Source of the DNA: Stenotrophomonas bentonitica
GTDB lineage: Bacteria; Pseudomonadota; Gammaproteobacteria; Xanthomonadales; Xanthomonadaceae
NCBI RefSeq assembly: GCF_013185915.1
Contig: NZ_JAAZUH010000002.1
Coordinates: 372,001 to 436,000, forward strand
DNA length: 64,000 nucleotides
Direction of reading: 5' to 3'
The translations under genes were made by a program, and so were the position numbers. Positions 40,495 to 49,230 of the stretch are shown here, in pieces. Below the pieces are notes generated by a model. It was not told the DNA's origin. It made no database searches and saw only the letters and a program-made list of their open reading frames with translations. Position 1 is the first letter of the stretch; the number at the start of each line of letters is the position of its first letter.

Positions 40495-41150
40495 CTCAAC
40501 ACCTGACGATTAAGTGTTCCAGGGTACTTGAGGCAGGACAACGTATGTATAACCAGAACGGCTGGACGAACAAAAGGTGTTTGGTTTGAGAACCTGACGC
40601 TGCGCGCGTTGACCGGACCAGACGCGTGATTGGCGTGTGGGGACTCAACGGCATCACCAGACGGCTGCACGCACGAACCCACAGAGCGGACCAGACGACG
40701 TGTGCAGGCCGTCCGAACAGACGGCGCACAGGTATCTCGCAAGCAACCAGACGAGCAGCAAAGAGCCGCAGGCGAGGGCAGGGGGTGCCCAGCTAACAGA
40801 TACAGACGGCTGACACACAGACAGGCGCACAGCGGGCGAACCGAGCTGCAGGCACAAGCGGTGGTGCCGCGCTGCAAACATCCAGAGGAACAGCACGAGA
40901 CGGCCAGGGCGGGACACTGACAGGCGAACGAGCGCGCCAGTGGGCAAAGCGAAGAACAAAAAGCACGAGCGCCCGCAAGGAGCAACAGCGGGACAGCCAG
41001 AGCAAGGCAGAAGCAAAAGCCAGAGCAAAAAAACAAAAAAGCGAAAAGCAAAAACAAAAGCTCGCGGGGGCCGAAAGTCTACAGCCGTCGGTTTGGGACT
41101 GAACAGAACGTATGCACATGTCGCACCTGTGGTGTTCTAACGGCGTGTAG
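40495..41150. other. Non-coding T-depleted tract with repeated CAGACG motifs
   Basis: About 650 bases between the ankyrin array and the transfer genes. On the plus strand T becomes very rare: I count 11 T in 40741-41040. The motif MCAGACGR recurs at 40657, 40691, 40717, 40747 and 40802 (CCAGACG also at 40618; CCTGACG at 40502 and 40593). Long open frames exist on both strands, but they are Cys/Leu-rich or Lys/Gln-rich artefacts of composition and lack ribosome-binding sites. Could be an origin, leading-region element or structured RNA. Confidence 0.5.
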
Positions 41151-41172
41151 CTAAAAACCAACAAAAGCCATT

Positions 41173-41271
41173 GGAAAGCCTTTAACGCCAATGCTTTCCG
41201 GATGTACACGCCCGTGTATTTTTGCAGCGGAAATTAAATGCCAAAAACCCAGTAATGCCAACGCTTTTGGG
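41173..41271. repeat. Pair of related hairpins; oriT candidate
   Basis: Hairpin 1, GGAAAGC (41173)/GCTTTCC (41199); hairpin 2, CCAAAA (41241)/TTTTGG (41270). They share TAAYGCCAAYGCTTT at 41183-41197 and 41253-41267. Between them lies ACACG-cc-CGTGT with a short T-run (41206-41223). Placement just before an RHH gene of the transfer region fits an origin of transfer, but no nic consensus was recognised. Confidence 0.45.
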
Positions 41272-41278
41272 TGTGAGC

Positions 41279-41319
41279 TTGACAATATCCAATTTTTTGT
41301 TTGAGTAATGGAAACAAAA
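41279..41319 (+). promoter_or_regulatory. Cassette-type promoter with 8-bp inverted repeat
   Basis: TTGACA 41279-41284. Inverted repeat TTTTGTTT (41295-41302)/AAACAAAA (41312-41319), then GGGAGG. Confidence 0.78.
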
Positions 41320-41329
41320 GGGAGGAAAA

Positions 41330-41776
41330 ATGAAAACAATTAACAAGCACATCAAAATTTCAGAGCGGCAATTGCAGCGGGTTGAGCAACAAATGGCCCA
41401 AAACGGTATGACATTTACCGACTGGGTGCGTAATGCAATCGAGGTCAAGCTCGGTCGCGTTGAAACAGTGGCCGCAATCGAAGAAGCAAAATCCGATTTG
41501 CTCCGCACCCAAGAGGATCTGCGTAAGGAGGTGGCAAATCTCAGATTGAACCTGATGGCGGATCAAAAAACGTTTGTTGAGGCCGTGCGGAGCATCAATG
41601 AAGCAATGTCCGAACAGCATATCGAAATTTGCAAGCAACATATTAGTGGATTGAACACATTGGCGAGCCGACTCATTGAGGGTGGTGGTTTGCAAATAAA
41701 TAATGGCCGGGGAAATCGGCAGCAGACATCTACGAGAAATTCCGGTGGTGTGTCGTTCCCGACGGACAACTCGTAA
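41330..41776 (+). CDS. Ribbon-helix-helix protein, possible relaxosome accessory
   Basis: 148 aa. Residues 5-42 fit an RHH fold: strand KHIKISERQLQRVEQQ, helix, then GMTFTDWVRNAIEVKLG. The middle is a coiled coil (KSDLLRTQEDLRKEVANLR) for oligomerisation; the tail is Gln/Ser/Asn-rich. MobF systems use RHH proteins (TrwA, TraY) to bind oriT beside the relaxase. It is the first gene after the hairpin-rich tract, which supports but does not prove that role. Confidence 0.62.
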   Translation: MKTINKHIKISERQLQRVEQQMAQNGMTFTDWVRNAIEVKLGRVETVAAIEEAKSDLLRTQEDLRKEVANLRLNLMADQKTFVEAVRSINEAMSEQHIEICKQHISGLNTLASRLIEGGGLQINNGRGNRQQTSTRNSGGVSFPTDNS

Positions 41777-41876
41777 GAAAAATATCTTGGATGCAATGTC
41801 ACGGGGAACATTGCAAAAGATCCCAACAACTTCCCCAGGTGCAAATTATTCATCAACAAAAAACTAGGAGATAAAA

Positions 41877-42521
41877 ATGAAACAAATGATTTTAACGACA
41901 GCAGTAATGGTTGCATTGGTGGCCGGATCGATCGGCGCACACGCCCAGGCTCCGGCCGAAGATCAAGCGCGCACACAAAAGGCCGGGAAGATCGGTTGTG
42001 TGGTTGGCGGAATTTTGGGTGGAGTAGTTGGCGCGAAGGTATTGAAAGACGACAAAGCCGCAGGCGCTATTGGTGGCGGTGCGCTGGGATGCGCGGGCGG
42101 TAACTTCTTTGGGAAGAAGTGGAGCAAGGCAAAACAACTCAAAGAGTTCCAAGAGGCAAGCGCTTACGCGCAACAAGCCGGCTTGAAAGCATCGGTCGAT
42201 GAGCGCGACGGTGTGGACGACAAGGGCAAGCCCACAAAAGAACTTGGCGCGATGGTGATTGCGTACGACCCCAAAGACATGTCACCGGTTTCTGATAAGA
42301 CCGCGCTGGTGTTCGACAAGGTGGCTGCGATCAGTTCGCAATCCAAAAACCAATTGACGTTTGAGTTTTCCGGGAAGGCCGGTTGCGAACTTCCATTGGC
42401 CGAGTTGGGCAAGCGCGGTGCGTTCAACGGTGCTGGCGTGCAACACGCAGTGAAAGTGAGTTGCGGGCAGGGCGACAACAAGTTCGTCATCACCCCACTG
42501 CCTGAGATTGCTCAGCGGTAA
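41877..42521 (+). CDS. Exported protein with glycine-zipper
   Basis: 214 aa, signal peptide (MKQMILTTAVMVALVAGSIGAHAQA). Residues 38-80 are a Gly-zipper (GCVVGGILGGVVGAKVL, GAIGGGALGCAGG) as in outer-membrane lipoproteins of the 17-kDa antigen type. No lipobox Cys at the cleavage site is visible. The C-terminal part is beta-rich with two Cys. Probably envelope-associated and part of the transfer apparatus by position. Confidence 0.65.
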   Translation: MKQMILTTAVMVALVAGSIGAHAQAPAEDQARTQKAGKIGCVVGGILGGVVGAKVLKDDKAAGAIGGGALGCAGGNFFGKKWSKAKQLKEFQEASAYAQQAGLKASVDERDGVDDKGKPTKELGAMVIAYDPKDMSPVSDKTALVFDKVAAISSQSKNQLTFEFSGKAGCELPLAELGKRGAFNGAGVQHAVKVSCGQGDNKFVITPLPEIAQR

Positions 42522-42597
42522 CCAAAGCAGGAGGCGAGGGCGTCAATGCGGCGGCGCCCTCTTCTTCAAGACCATCGTGAGATTGAAAGGAGAAAAT

Positions 42598-43923
42598 ATG
42601 ACAGAAGAACACAAATCTAAAATTGATCCGCGCGCATTGCAAATGCAAATGGCGGACGACGATGATGATTTATTAAACGACAAGTCCAGCCAAGAATTGG
42701 ACCGTGCCGTGGATAAGACCATCGAGACGGCACACAAGATGAAGGACGGTGCAAAAAAAGTGGGCGCCGGAATTTGGTCGGGACTAAAAAGCGGTGTGTC
42801 CGCCGCAACCAAAAAGAAAGAAGATCTATCGCCCGCACCCGTGAAGAGCGTCGCGGATGTCCAGGCACAGCCTGTGGTAGGCAATCCGGAACCTTCGGTC
42901 GCCGTTTCAGAACAGCAGCCGGTTGAACCGGAGCATGTGGTTCAAGCCGTAGAGCAAGGCCCGGTGGTTGGGGACGAAGTAAAACCAAAAGTGACTCCCA
43001 CACCCGTCCCCGCAACACCTCACGCCCAGGACATCGAGACAGCCGATCGTGTGCAAGCTGCATCACGGCCGAAACGAAAACTGATCGTGATCGCAGTCGT
43101 TGCTTGCATCGTTGCAGCCGGATCGTTGGCCGCGTATTTCCACTTCAATGGATCCAGTGAAGCTCCATCGGCAGCAGTGGCGCCGGTCAAAAAAGACTTG
43201 CCAGTGATAAAGGAATTCAAAACACCACGCGGTGCTGTGTTGGGTGAGCGTGTGACAGCCATTTTCGGAAAAAGCTGGACCGATGGTGAAACCACATTTG
43301 AGATATCACGCAAGGGTGTTGTGACCTTGACCAGCCGTACGGTTGATGTGCGCGAGGAATACACGTTGGAACCGTCAGCGGATTACACCCCAACTCAGGT
43401 CAATCCGAAGATTTTGATCGTGACACCGGACGGCTACATAAAAACAACCGTTCACTACAAATCCGCAACGGAAAAATCGCCGCACAGCATTAGCATCACT
43501 CCGCGTGAAAATGTTCTTGTGGTTTTGCGGGACAAAGAGTTGTTCGACGCGGAGCAAGCGCAAGCGTTGGAAAAAGAAAAAGCGGCACAAGCGGAAGCTG
43601 AAGCTCAGAAGCGCGCGAAAGAACAACTGCCATTGGACGCAGATCATCAAGGCGAACTCAAACCCGTTGCAAGCAATTCACCTCTTGCCCAACTCAAACC
43701 GGCGCCTGAGCCTGCACCTCAACCAAAAACTGAGCCCGAGCAGAAAACTGTCAGCGTGAAGCAGCCGTCCAAAGAGTCGGTGGCACCCAAGGCAACTGCG
43801 ACTGCACCGAAGCCGGTGGAGAAGCGTAAGGCAAAAAATGATGATGCGAAAGTAAAGGATAAAAAAGACGACTGGCAGGACAAGGCCAATTCGGATCTGG
43901 ATGCATGGGCCAAAAAACTTTAA
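42598..43923 (+). CDS. Bitopic membrane protein with Pro-rich arms
   Basis: 441 aa, ATG 42598 behind AAAGGAG. The cytoplasmic N-terminal 150 residues are acidic then Pro/Val/Glu-rich. One membrane helix at about 162-180 (LIVIAVVACIVAAGSLAAYF), a beta-type domain at 205-320 (FEISRKGVVTLTSRTVDVRE), and a Lys/Pro-rich C-terminal arm. The layout recalls TonB/VirB10-like envelope-spanning proteins, but I see no VirB10 domain. Ends NSDLDAWAKKL. Likely part of the transfer machine. Confidence 0.6.
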   Translation: MTEEHKSKIDPRALQMQMADDDDDLLNDKSSQELDRAVDKTIETAHKMKDGAKKVGAGIWSGLKSGVSAATKKKEDLSPAPVKSVADVQAQPVVGNPEPSVAVSEQQPVEPEHVVQAVEQGPVVGDEVKPKVTPTPVPATPHAQDIETADRVQAASRPKRKLIVIAVVACIVAAGSLAAYFHFNGSSEAPSAAVAPVKKDLPVIKEFKTPRGAVLGERVTAIFGKSWTDGETTFEISRKGVVTLTSRTVDVREEYTLEPSADYTPTQVNPKILIVTPDGYIKTTVHYKSATEKSPHSISITPRENVLVVLRDKELFDAEQAQALEKEKAAQAEAEAQKRAKEQLPLDADHQGELKPVASNSPLAQLKPAPEPAPQPKTEPEQKTVSVKQPSKESVAPKATATAPKPVEKRKAKNDDAKVKDKKDDWQDKANSDLDAWAKKL

Positions 43924-43933
43924 CTATTGACTC

Positions 43934-43973
43934 TTGACAATATTGGCTTCCGTGCTTGAGTAACAATCACTCA
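43934..43973 (+). promoter_or_regulatory. Cassette-type promoter inside the transfer region
   Basis: TTGACA 43934-43939. Inverted repeat TGAGT (43957-43961)/ACTCA (43969-43973). RBS AAGGAG. Confidence 0.75.
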
Positions 43974-43991
43974 CATATATAAGGAGTAAAA

Positions 43992-44327
43992 ATGCTTCAT
44001 AAAATTTACGATCAATACAAAACGAAGTTTGGCCTGTCATTGGGAAGTCGGCTGTACGATTTTTACGGGCGAACACTAATCCGGACACCGTTGGATAAGT
44101 TTTCAAAGATGAACCCGCATTTGCAGCGGGAGTATTACTACAACACAGGCGATCGCGGAAGCACGTCCGACATTTCCGAGTCCGAAAGCAACTGGCGGGA
44201 TCAAAGTTTGTTGTTGGCTCAAATTCGGGATGAAGAGGCACCACGTGTGTCGCGCGGGGTGTTCATGAATTCGCTTGCCATAATTTCATTTTTGGGCTTC
44301 ATATTTTGGTTAATCATTAAAATCTAA
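43992..44327 (+). CDS. Tail-anchored membrane protein of the transfer region
   Basis: 111 aa. Soluble, basic and aromatic N-terminal part (RLYDFYGRTLIRTPLDKFSK), then one C-terminal membrane helix (SLAIISFLGFIFWLIIKI). Ends 10 bases before the large ATPase gene, so probably translated together and possibly a partner of it (compare the small membrane partners of coupling proteins). Confidence 0.6.
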   Translation: MLHKIYDQYKTKFGLSLGSRLYDFYGRTLIRTPLDKFSKMNPHLQREYYYNTGDRGSTSDISESESNWRDQSLLLAQIRDEEAPRVSRGVFMNSLAIISFLGFIFWLIIKI

Positions 44328-44337
44328 AGGAGGTGGT

Positions 44338-47300
44338 ATGGGTTTAAACATTTTCACAATTCCAGATTTTCTCGACAAGTTGAGCGGGAAAATCAAAAAT
44401 GCGGGGGCGGTCCTTACGAGCGAACAAAAAACAGTGCGCAACGCCAACAAGCGTTTCTTGCGCTTAATTGGACGGGGTGATCGCTATGTTCTCAACGGTG
44501 AACTGCCGAACGTTCGCAGCAGCGACGTTGAGAAAGTATTAAAGATGGGCGCACAACGCCGGGATGATGGAACCTTGTACGTTCCCGAAGGCGTTGATTT
44601 GGAGCCGTTCCGGATGTACTCGCCCATGATCGCCGAAGACCTGGACGACGAGCATTCCAGCTACAAAGTAACGGCCGATGGATTGCCCTGGGAAAACTTT
44701 GTAACCACCAATGACCTGACTCAAGGCGCGGACTCCACAGCGACATCAATTGTGTACGGCATGATCCCCGTGTTGGCCGCCCTCACCATTGTGCTTGCAG
44801 CCCTGCCAAGCTTTTGGGCGTTACTGGCGGTGATCCCAGCGGCGCTTGTCGTTCCTCACATCATCGCCTTGCATCAAGGGGAGGACGTGAATGAAGCAAT
44901 CAAGATGGGGTTCATCGGCTTTATCGCACCAGTCTTGTTCTCGCTGTACGCCATCTTTGTTGTCAAGACAGGTGTGAGTGTTGCGGCATTGGATCAAATG
45001 TCCGGGGACGGTGGATCATCCATGTCCGTGATGCAAGGGCTGACGAACTTCGCAGCGAGCCCATTTGGTTTCATCCTCAATATTATGGGTGCTATCGCCT
45101 TTTTTCTTTCGACCGTTTGGGGCGTGTTTATTTTTGGCACGATCGTCAACTGGGGCGACGACTCAAAATTGGGCGGCGCGGTACAAGGTGGTAAAGCATG
45201 GGCTTGGGGCTGGGCAAAGCTTTGCGCTGGTTTTGGCATTGTCATGTGTTTGCCGCCCGTCATGGCACCTTGGGTGATCTTGTTGTTCGCGTCTGCGTAC
45301 GCCATGCGCTACACAGAATTGAATTTCCGTGCACGTGGTTGGGCACTGGATCAACAAAACAAGGTGGTTGGTGGGGTGATGCAAGACCACTCTTTCAAAA
45401 CCACGAGAGAAGACCGCCACATGCAAGCGGTCAACGTAGAGAAGGACAAGTCACCAACAATCGTGATTGCCATTTCCAGTGGCTACTTGGCGTCCAAGCG
45501 TTACGATTTCAGTCCCGATCCCGGCAAGAAAATGGTTGTGTCAATCAATGACCTGTGCACACATATGCTGTGCTTGGGCCGTACCGGTATCGGTAAAACA
45601 ACCAACTTCGCACGTTTGGTGGCACTGCAAATTGCGTTGTGCAGCATGGAAGGATATCGCGTTGGGTTGTTTGTTCTGTGTGGTAAGGGGACATTGCCAG
45701 GCGAACTGTCTAACGTTCTTGAGTGGAACATCAAGCCGGGTATGGCCGTTGGTTTGATTGAAGGATTAAGCGCCAAAGAACTAGCCAAAGCCATCAACTC
45801 CATGGTTGCCAGTTCCGACGATAAGAACAAAATTTGGTCGCAGGGTGCCGACAACCACGTTCTCAATGCCTGCATCATCTTTGAAGCGTTGTGTCAGCAC
45901 GAAGAAAGTGTTTACAAAAAAGCTGTCCAAGAGTTGACCAAGATCGACATGATGATCCCCAACTTGGAATTCAACGTCAAACAGTTGAACAGCAATCCGG
46001 CAACCAAAGGTTCCGAAAACCACATCAACGCCGTCAAAGAGTTGCAAAAAACACGCGACCGTCTTGCGTTCTATAAAACCGAAGTGCAACGTCCGCGCAA
46101 ATGGCGCTGGTGCTTCGATGACGCCGTTGCGGTGTTGGATCTGTTGGATAACATCGTGGTCACCCAGGGCAACGCTCAGGGAGCGATGGGTCCAGAACTG
46201 CAAAAATGGTTCAACTTCTTGGGCGTGAATGTTGTTGGCGTGGACCGCTCGCCAATTGCCATCCACCCGGAACTCACACGCCAAGGTTCAGCGCTTCAAA
46301 AAGCTGTGACATATGTGGCCAACACATGGGTAGGCATGCCCTATGAGCAACGCCAATCGTTCCGCTTGAACGTCAACCAACGCATCAACCCACTGATCCA
46401 ATCCACCGGGCTTGTGGACGAGAACGGAACCCCATGGACCGCCTTGACCACGGGTGTTGACATCACAGCCGTTATGCGTGGTGCGCGCATCGGTATCGAT
46501 CTGCCTGAGTCGCTGCACGAGGACGCCGGCACCGCAGTCCAGATTCTGTTGAAGCAACGTGTATACGCCAAACTCAAGCAGCGGGTGAAGGTTGCTGATT
46601 GGCGCAAGGAGATGCCCGAGGAAACAGTGTTCATCCAAATTATCGATGAATGCCAATTGTTGGTCAGCCAGCAGGAAATTAAGTTGCTCCCGATCGCACG
46701 TTCGTTCGGAATGGGTGCTGTGTATCTGACTCAAAACGTTGAAGGCTTGATGTCGTGCTTTGAGACTGAGGCAGGCATGGAAGGCTTCTTGGATCAATTC
46801 CAATCAATTACGTGTTCGCAAGCATCGGAAGCAACGTATGAGTTTGTGATGCGCAAGGTTGGACATGGAACATTGATCCAATACAACCCCTCTGGACGCG
46901 GTTTGGACTTCAAAGCCAGTACGTCCACTTACAAACGTTCGACTCTCAATGTTGACGATCACCCACAGCGCGCATTCATGCGGAAATTGAAGCGTTGGGG
47001 CTTTGCCAAAGTGGTGTCGCAAGACATGTTCCGCAACGACATTGGACACCGCTGGGATCAAAAATGGAGCGCTCTGCGTGGCACGAATGTCAAGGAAGGT
47101 TCGTCGTCCATCCGCTCGGCCATGATGGTTCACGGTTCAGGCGCAATGCAAGACGGTCCCATTGTCACGTTGGTGGAAATGGGACGCGAGTTGAACACCA
47201 GTGGCGGTGCGCGTGCGCTGGTTTACCTCAACCGTGGAAACGTCCGCCGTGTTGATTTTGCCAAAACCATTCCCGTCACACCCGGCAAGGTCGATGAGTA

Positions 47301-47361
47301 CATGCGCAAGTTCAAAGAGGATCAACTTGAGCAAGAACTGTTTGAAACCGAAGCTGCTTAA
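44338..47361 (+). CDS. Large membrane VirD4/DotL-type ATPase of the secretion system
   Basis: 1007 aa, RBS AAAGGAGG. Four membrane segments lie in the N-terminal third (about 137-180, 186-212, 238-265, 288-315). Walker A GRTGIGKTT is near residue 415 and Walker B VFIQIIDECQLL near 763. This is the plan of T4SS coupling ATPases; size and multi-helix N-terminus resemble the DotL/IcmO and IncI TrbC group more than TraD. Such ATPases pass substrates to the channel. A second, TraD-like coupling protein is encoded at 49231, so this one may serve proteins rather than DNA (inference). Confidence 0.78.
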   Translation: MGLNIFTIPDFLDKLSGKIKNAGAVLTSEQKTVRNANKRFLRLIGRGDRYVLNGELPNVRSSDVEKVLKMGAQRRDDGTLYVPEGVDLEPFRMYSPMIAEDLDDEHSSYKVTADGLPWENFVTTNDLTQGADSTATSIVYGMIPVLAALTIVLAALPSFWALLAVIPAALVVPHIIALHQGEDVNEAIKMGFIGFIAPVLFSLYAIFVVKTGVSVAALDQMSGDGGSSMSVMQGLTNFAASPFGFILNIMGAIAFFLSTVWGVFIFGTIVNWGDDSKLGGAVQGGKAWAWGWAKLCAGFGIVMCLPPVMAPWVILLFASAYAMRYTELNFRARGWALDQQNKVVGGVMQDHSFKTTREDRHMQAVNVEKDKSPTIVIAISSGYLASKRYDFSPDPGKKMVVSINDLCTHMLCLGRTGIGKTTNFARLVALQIALCSMEGYRVGLFVLCGKGTLPGELSNVLEWNIKPGMAVGLIEGLSAKELAKAINSMVASSDDKNKIWSQGADNHVLNACIIFEALCQHEESVYKKAVQELTKIDMMIPNLEFNVKQLNSNPATKGSENHINAVKELQKTRDRLAFYKTEVQRPRKWRWCFDDAVAVLDLLDNIVVTQGNAQGAMGPELQKWFNFLGVNVVGVDRSPIAIHPELTRQGSALQKAVTYVANTWVGMPYEQRQSFRLNVNQRINPLIQSTGLVDENGTPWTALTTGVDITAVMRGARIGIDLPESLHEDAGTAVQILLKQRVYAKLKQRVKVADWRKEMPEETVFIQIIDECQLLVSQQEIKLLPIARSFGMGAVYLTQNVEGLMSCFETEAGMEGFLDQFQSITCSQASEATYEFVMRKVGHGTLIQYNPSGRGLDFKASTSTYKRSTLNVDDHPQRAFMRKLKRWGFAKVVSQDMFRNDIGHRWDQKWSALRGTNVKEGSSSIRSAMMVHGSGAMQDGPIVTLVEMGRELNTSGGARALVYLNRGNVRRVDFAKTIPVTPGKVDEYMRKFKEDQLEQELFETEAA

Positions 47362-47385
47362 TACAACCAATAAAGGAGACTACTA

Positions 47386-48270
47386 ATGAACAAAGACATA
47401 CAAGATCAAAAAACATACAACGACTCGATGTTCAGCACCGATCTGAACAGCATCTTTGCTGCCCCCGATGACACATACCGTGAGGGCAAGCACCAAGCTG
47501 CAGAACAAGGAGACACCCAGGCGCAAGCCTGGGTGGAGCAAGATCAGAAGGTGGACACTCTTGAGCGGCGTATTGGACAGTACGACAGTGAGATTGAGCG
47601 TCGGAAGGATCCAACCCATGTGCTGCGCTTGGAAGAGGACTATCAGAGAGTTTTGCAAGCCCGCACCGAGTTTTTGGAAAACAACCCCAAGCCAATGACG
47701 TTTGGAAAAGACAAATGGCAAGAGCAGTTCAACGTCTACGAAGACAAGATCGCTGAGAGCCGTCAAGCCATGGCCGAATGGGAAGAAAAGTCTTCCCCCG
47801 AAGTGCTGGGTGAATTGACCGCGCGGCGCAACGCTAAGTTTGAAGAAATGTTGGAGGCCACCGGCCAACGCCAAAAGCTCGGAGAATTGCCCTCAGAACA
47901 GTTGATGCACGCCCAAGCGCAGGCGGATGCGTACGATCTTCAACAGGACAGCAATTCGTTTTCGTTTTCTCAACGCATTGCCCAGCGTCGCGCAAAGCAA
48001 GATGAACAAGGAGAGGGAAGCCAGTCGCAATCCGGACAGCGCGTAGGTGGCATGGCCTGGGCGGCGGAGACATTGGCAAAACCAAGCGATGAAGAAAAAA
48101 TGCTTGCCGATGTCCAACACCGCTTTGTCATTGAAAACAACCGTTGGCCCAAGGAGAAAGAAGTCGATGCACTGCTTGCTAAGCAACGTCAGGAATCAGA
48201 AGGGCAGGTGCAAGTTCAAGAACAAGTGCAGGTTCAAGAGCAAACTCAGCGGTTCAGTCATAAAATGTGA
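47386..48270 (+). CDS. Gln/Glu-rich soluble protein with basic Met-ending tail
   Basis: 294 aa, RBS AAAGGAG. Long charged helices (RRIGQYDSEIERRKDPTHVL, DKIAESRQAMAEWEEKSS), Gln-rich end (QVQVQEQVQVQEQTQRF) and last residues SHKM. The tail is a loose relative of the RRKM module. Directly behind the large ATPase and before a terminator, so probably the last gene of that unit: a cytoplasmic partner or substrate of the ATPase. No family recognised. Confidence 0.6.
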   Translation: MNKDIQDQKTYNDSMFSTDLNSIFAAPDDTYREGKHQAAEQGDTQAQAWVEQDQKVDTLERRIGQYDSEIERRKDPTHVLRLEEDYQRVLQARTEFLENNPKPMTFGKDKWQEQFNVYEDKIAESRQAMAEWEEKSSPEVLGELTARRNAKFEEMLEATGQRQKLGELPSEQLMHAQAQADAYDLQQDSNSFSFSQRIAQRRAKQDEQGEGSQSQSGQRVGGMAWAAETLAKPSDEEKMLADVQHRFVIENNRWPKEKEVDALLAKQRQESEGQVQVQEQVQVQEQTQRFSHKM

Positions 48271-48283
48271 TCGTTTCAAGAAG

Positions 48284-48310
48284 AAGGCCAGATTGCTCTG
48301 GCCTTTTTTT
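48284..48310 (+). terminator. Intrinsic terminator
   Basis: AAGGCCAGA-ttgc-TCTGGCCTT followed by a run of T. Confidence 0.9.
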
Positions 48311-48334
48311 TTGCGTCCAGTTCAATAAAAGGTA

Positions 48335-48379
48335 TTGACAATGTTTGACGTTCCTCTTCAATAAATACACTCGTATTTA
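48335..48379 (+). promoter_or_regulatory. Cassette-type promoter; inverted repeat shifted downstream
   Basis: TTGACA 48335-48340 after TTCAATAAAAGGTA. Here the dyad TAAATAC (48362)/GTATTTA (48379) lies about ten bases further downstream than usual. RBS AAGGGG. Confidence 0.65.
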
Positions 48380-48393
48380 AAAAAGGGGAATTT

Positions 48394-49185
48394 ATGCATC
48401 AATGGATTTTACGTTTCGTCTTTCTGTCACTTATGTCTTTGACAGTTAGTCCGTGCTTTGCGCACGTTGAAAAACCAATCACGTCCTATCCGTTGCAATC
48501 GTCTGTCAGCGTATCGCCGGTAAAAAACGCCAACGAAACCCAGTGGTGGAATTTCTTCAAGAAAAAACGCAACGAGAAGTTGTGGAAAGGCGTGCACCCG
48601 GACATGCGCACAAAACTTGAGGCGGTGTACGACATGATGGCCCAACGTGGGTTTGACATGCGGCCGATGGAGGGCATGCGCAGCGAGGCCCGTCAAGCGG
48701 CGCTGCTGGCAAGCAATTCGGGTGTCACGAGCGTTGGAGCGGGAATGAGTTGCCACAACCACGGCTATGCGATGGACAGTGTGTTGCATGTGGACGGCAA
48801 GCCCACGTGGGACATGAACGATCCACATGTGCGGGAAGGCTATATGTTGTTTGGCGAAATGGTTCAGGCGGTCGGTTTGGACTGGGGTGGAGCCTGGGCC
48901 TCCCTGAAAGACTATCCGCATGTGGAGATGAAATCCCAATGCCGTGTGGCAATCAGAGCCAAACGCAGTGGACAAAAAGCTCCCGCAATGATCGCCGATG
49001 CATCACAAATCTCCCCCGATATCTTGTTGTCGGCTTTTGCCTATCAGCCCATGGGTGAGATATGTCCCTTCGACAGCCCGTGCGAGGAACAAATTTATCT
49101 TGCTGTGCAAATCTGCCCCAGTCCTGCAACGCAAGCATGGGCCATGTATCAGCCCATGTATCAACTAAAATTCAGTTGGACTTGA
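48394..49185 (+). CDS. M15-family peptidoglycan peptidase
   Basis: 263 aa, signal peptide (first ~24 residues, ending CFAHV). The domain at about 75-180 matches M15 L,D/D,D-carboxypeptidases: MEGMRSEARQAALLA, then SCHNHGYAMD (zinc His and Asp near 120) and DYPHVEM (zinc His near 174). It would open the cell wall for the transfer channel, the role usually filled by VirB1-type transglycosylases. A Cys-rich C-terminal extension (GEICPFDSPCEEQ) is unusual. Confidence 0.82.
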   Translation: MHQWILRFVFLSLMSLTVSPCFAHVEKPITSYPLQSSVSVSPVKNANETQWWNFFKKKRNEKLWKGVHPDMRTKLEAVYDMMAQRGFDMRPMEGMRSEARQAALLASNSGVTSVGAGMSCHNHGYAMDSVLHVDGKPTWDMNDPHVREGYMLFGEMVQAVGLDWGGAWASLKDYPHVEMKSQCRVAIRAKRSGQKAPAMIADASQISPDILLSAFAYQPMGEICPFDSPCEEQIYLAVQICPSPATQAWAMYQPMYQLKFSWT

Positions 49186-49224
49186 CGGAACGAAAAGCCC
49201 CTTTATGTTGAAAAGCAAAAGGGG
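49182..49224 (+). promoter_or_regulatory. Promoter with hairpin covering the ribosome-binding site
   Basis: TTGACG at 49182, overlapping the stop of the previous gene. Inverted repeat CCCCTTT (49198-49204)/AAAGGGG (49218-49224). The right arm is the ribosome-binding site of the gene at 49231 and runs into a T-run, so it could block translation or terminate. Confidence 0.6.
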
Positions 49225-49230
49225 GTTTTT

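Noticed and set aside
40479..41057. A 190-codon Cys/Leu/Ser-rich open frame on the minus strand
   Set aside because: It is the shadow of a T-depleted plus strand: no ribosome-binding site, biased composition, and it runs into a terminator.
40940..41140. A Lys/Gln-rich 66-codon frame on the plus strand
   Set aside because: No good ribosome-binding site, composition follows the A/G/C-rich tract, and no promoter; more likely non-coding.
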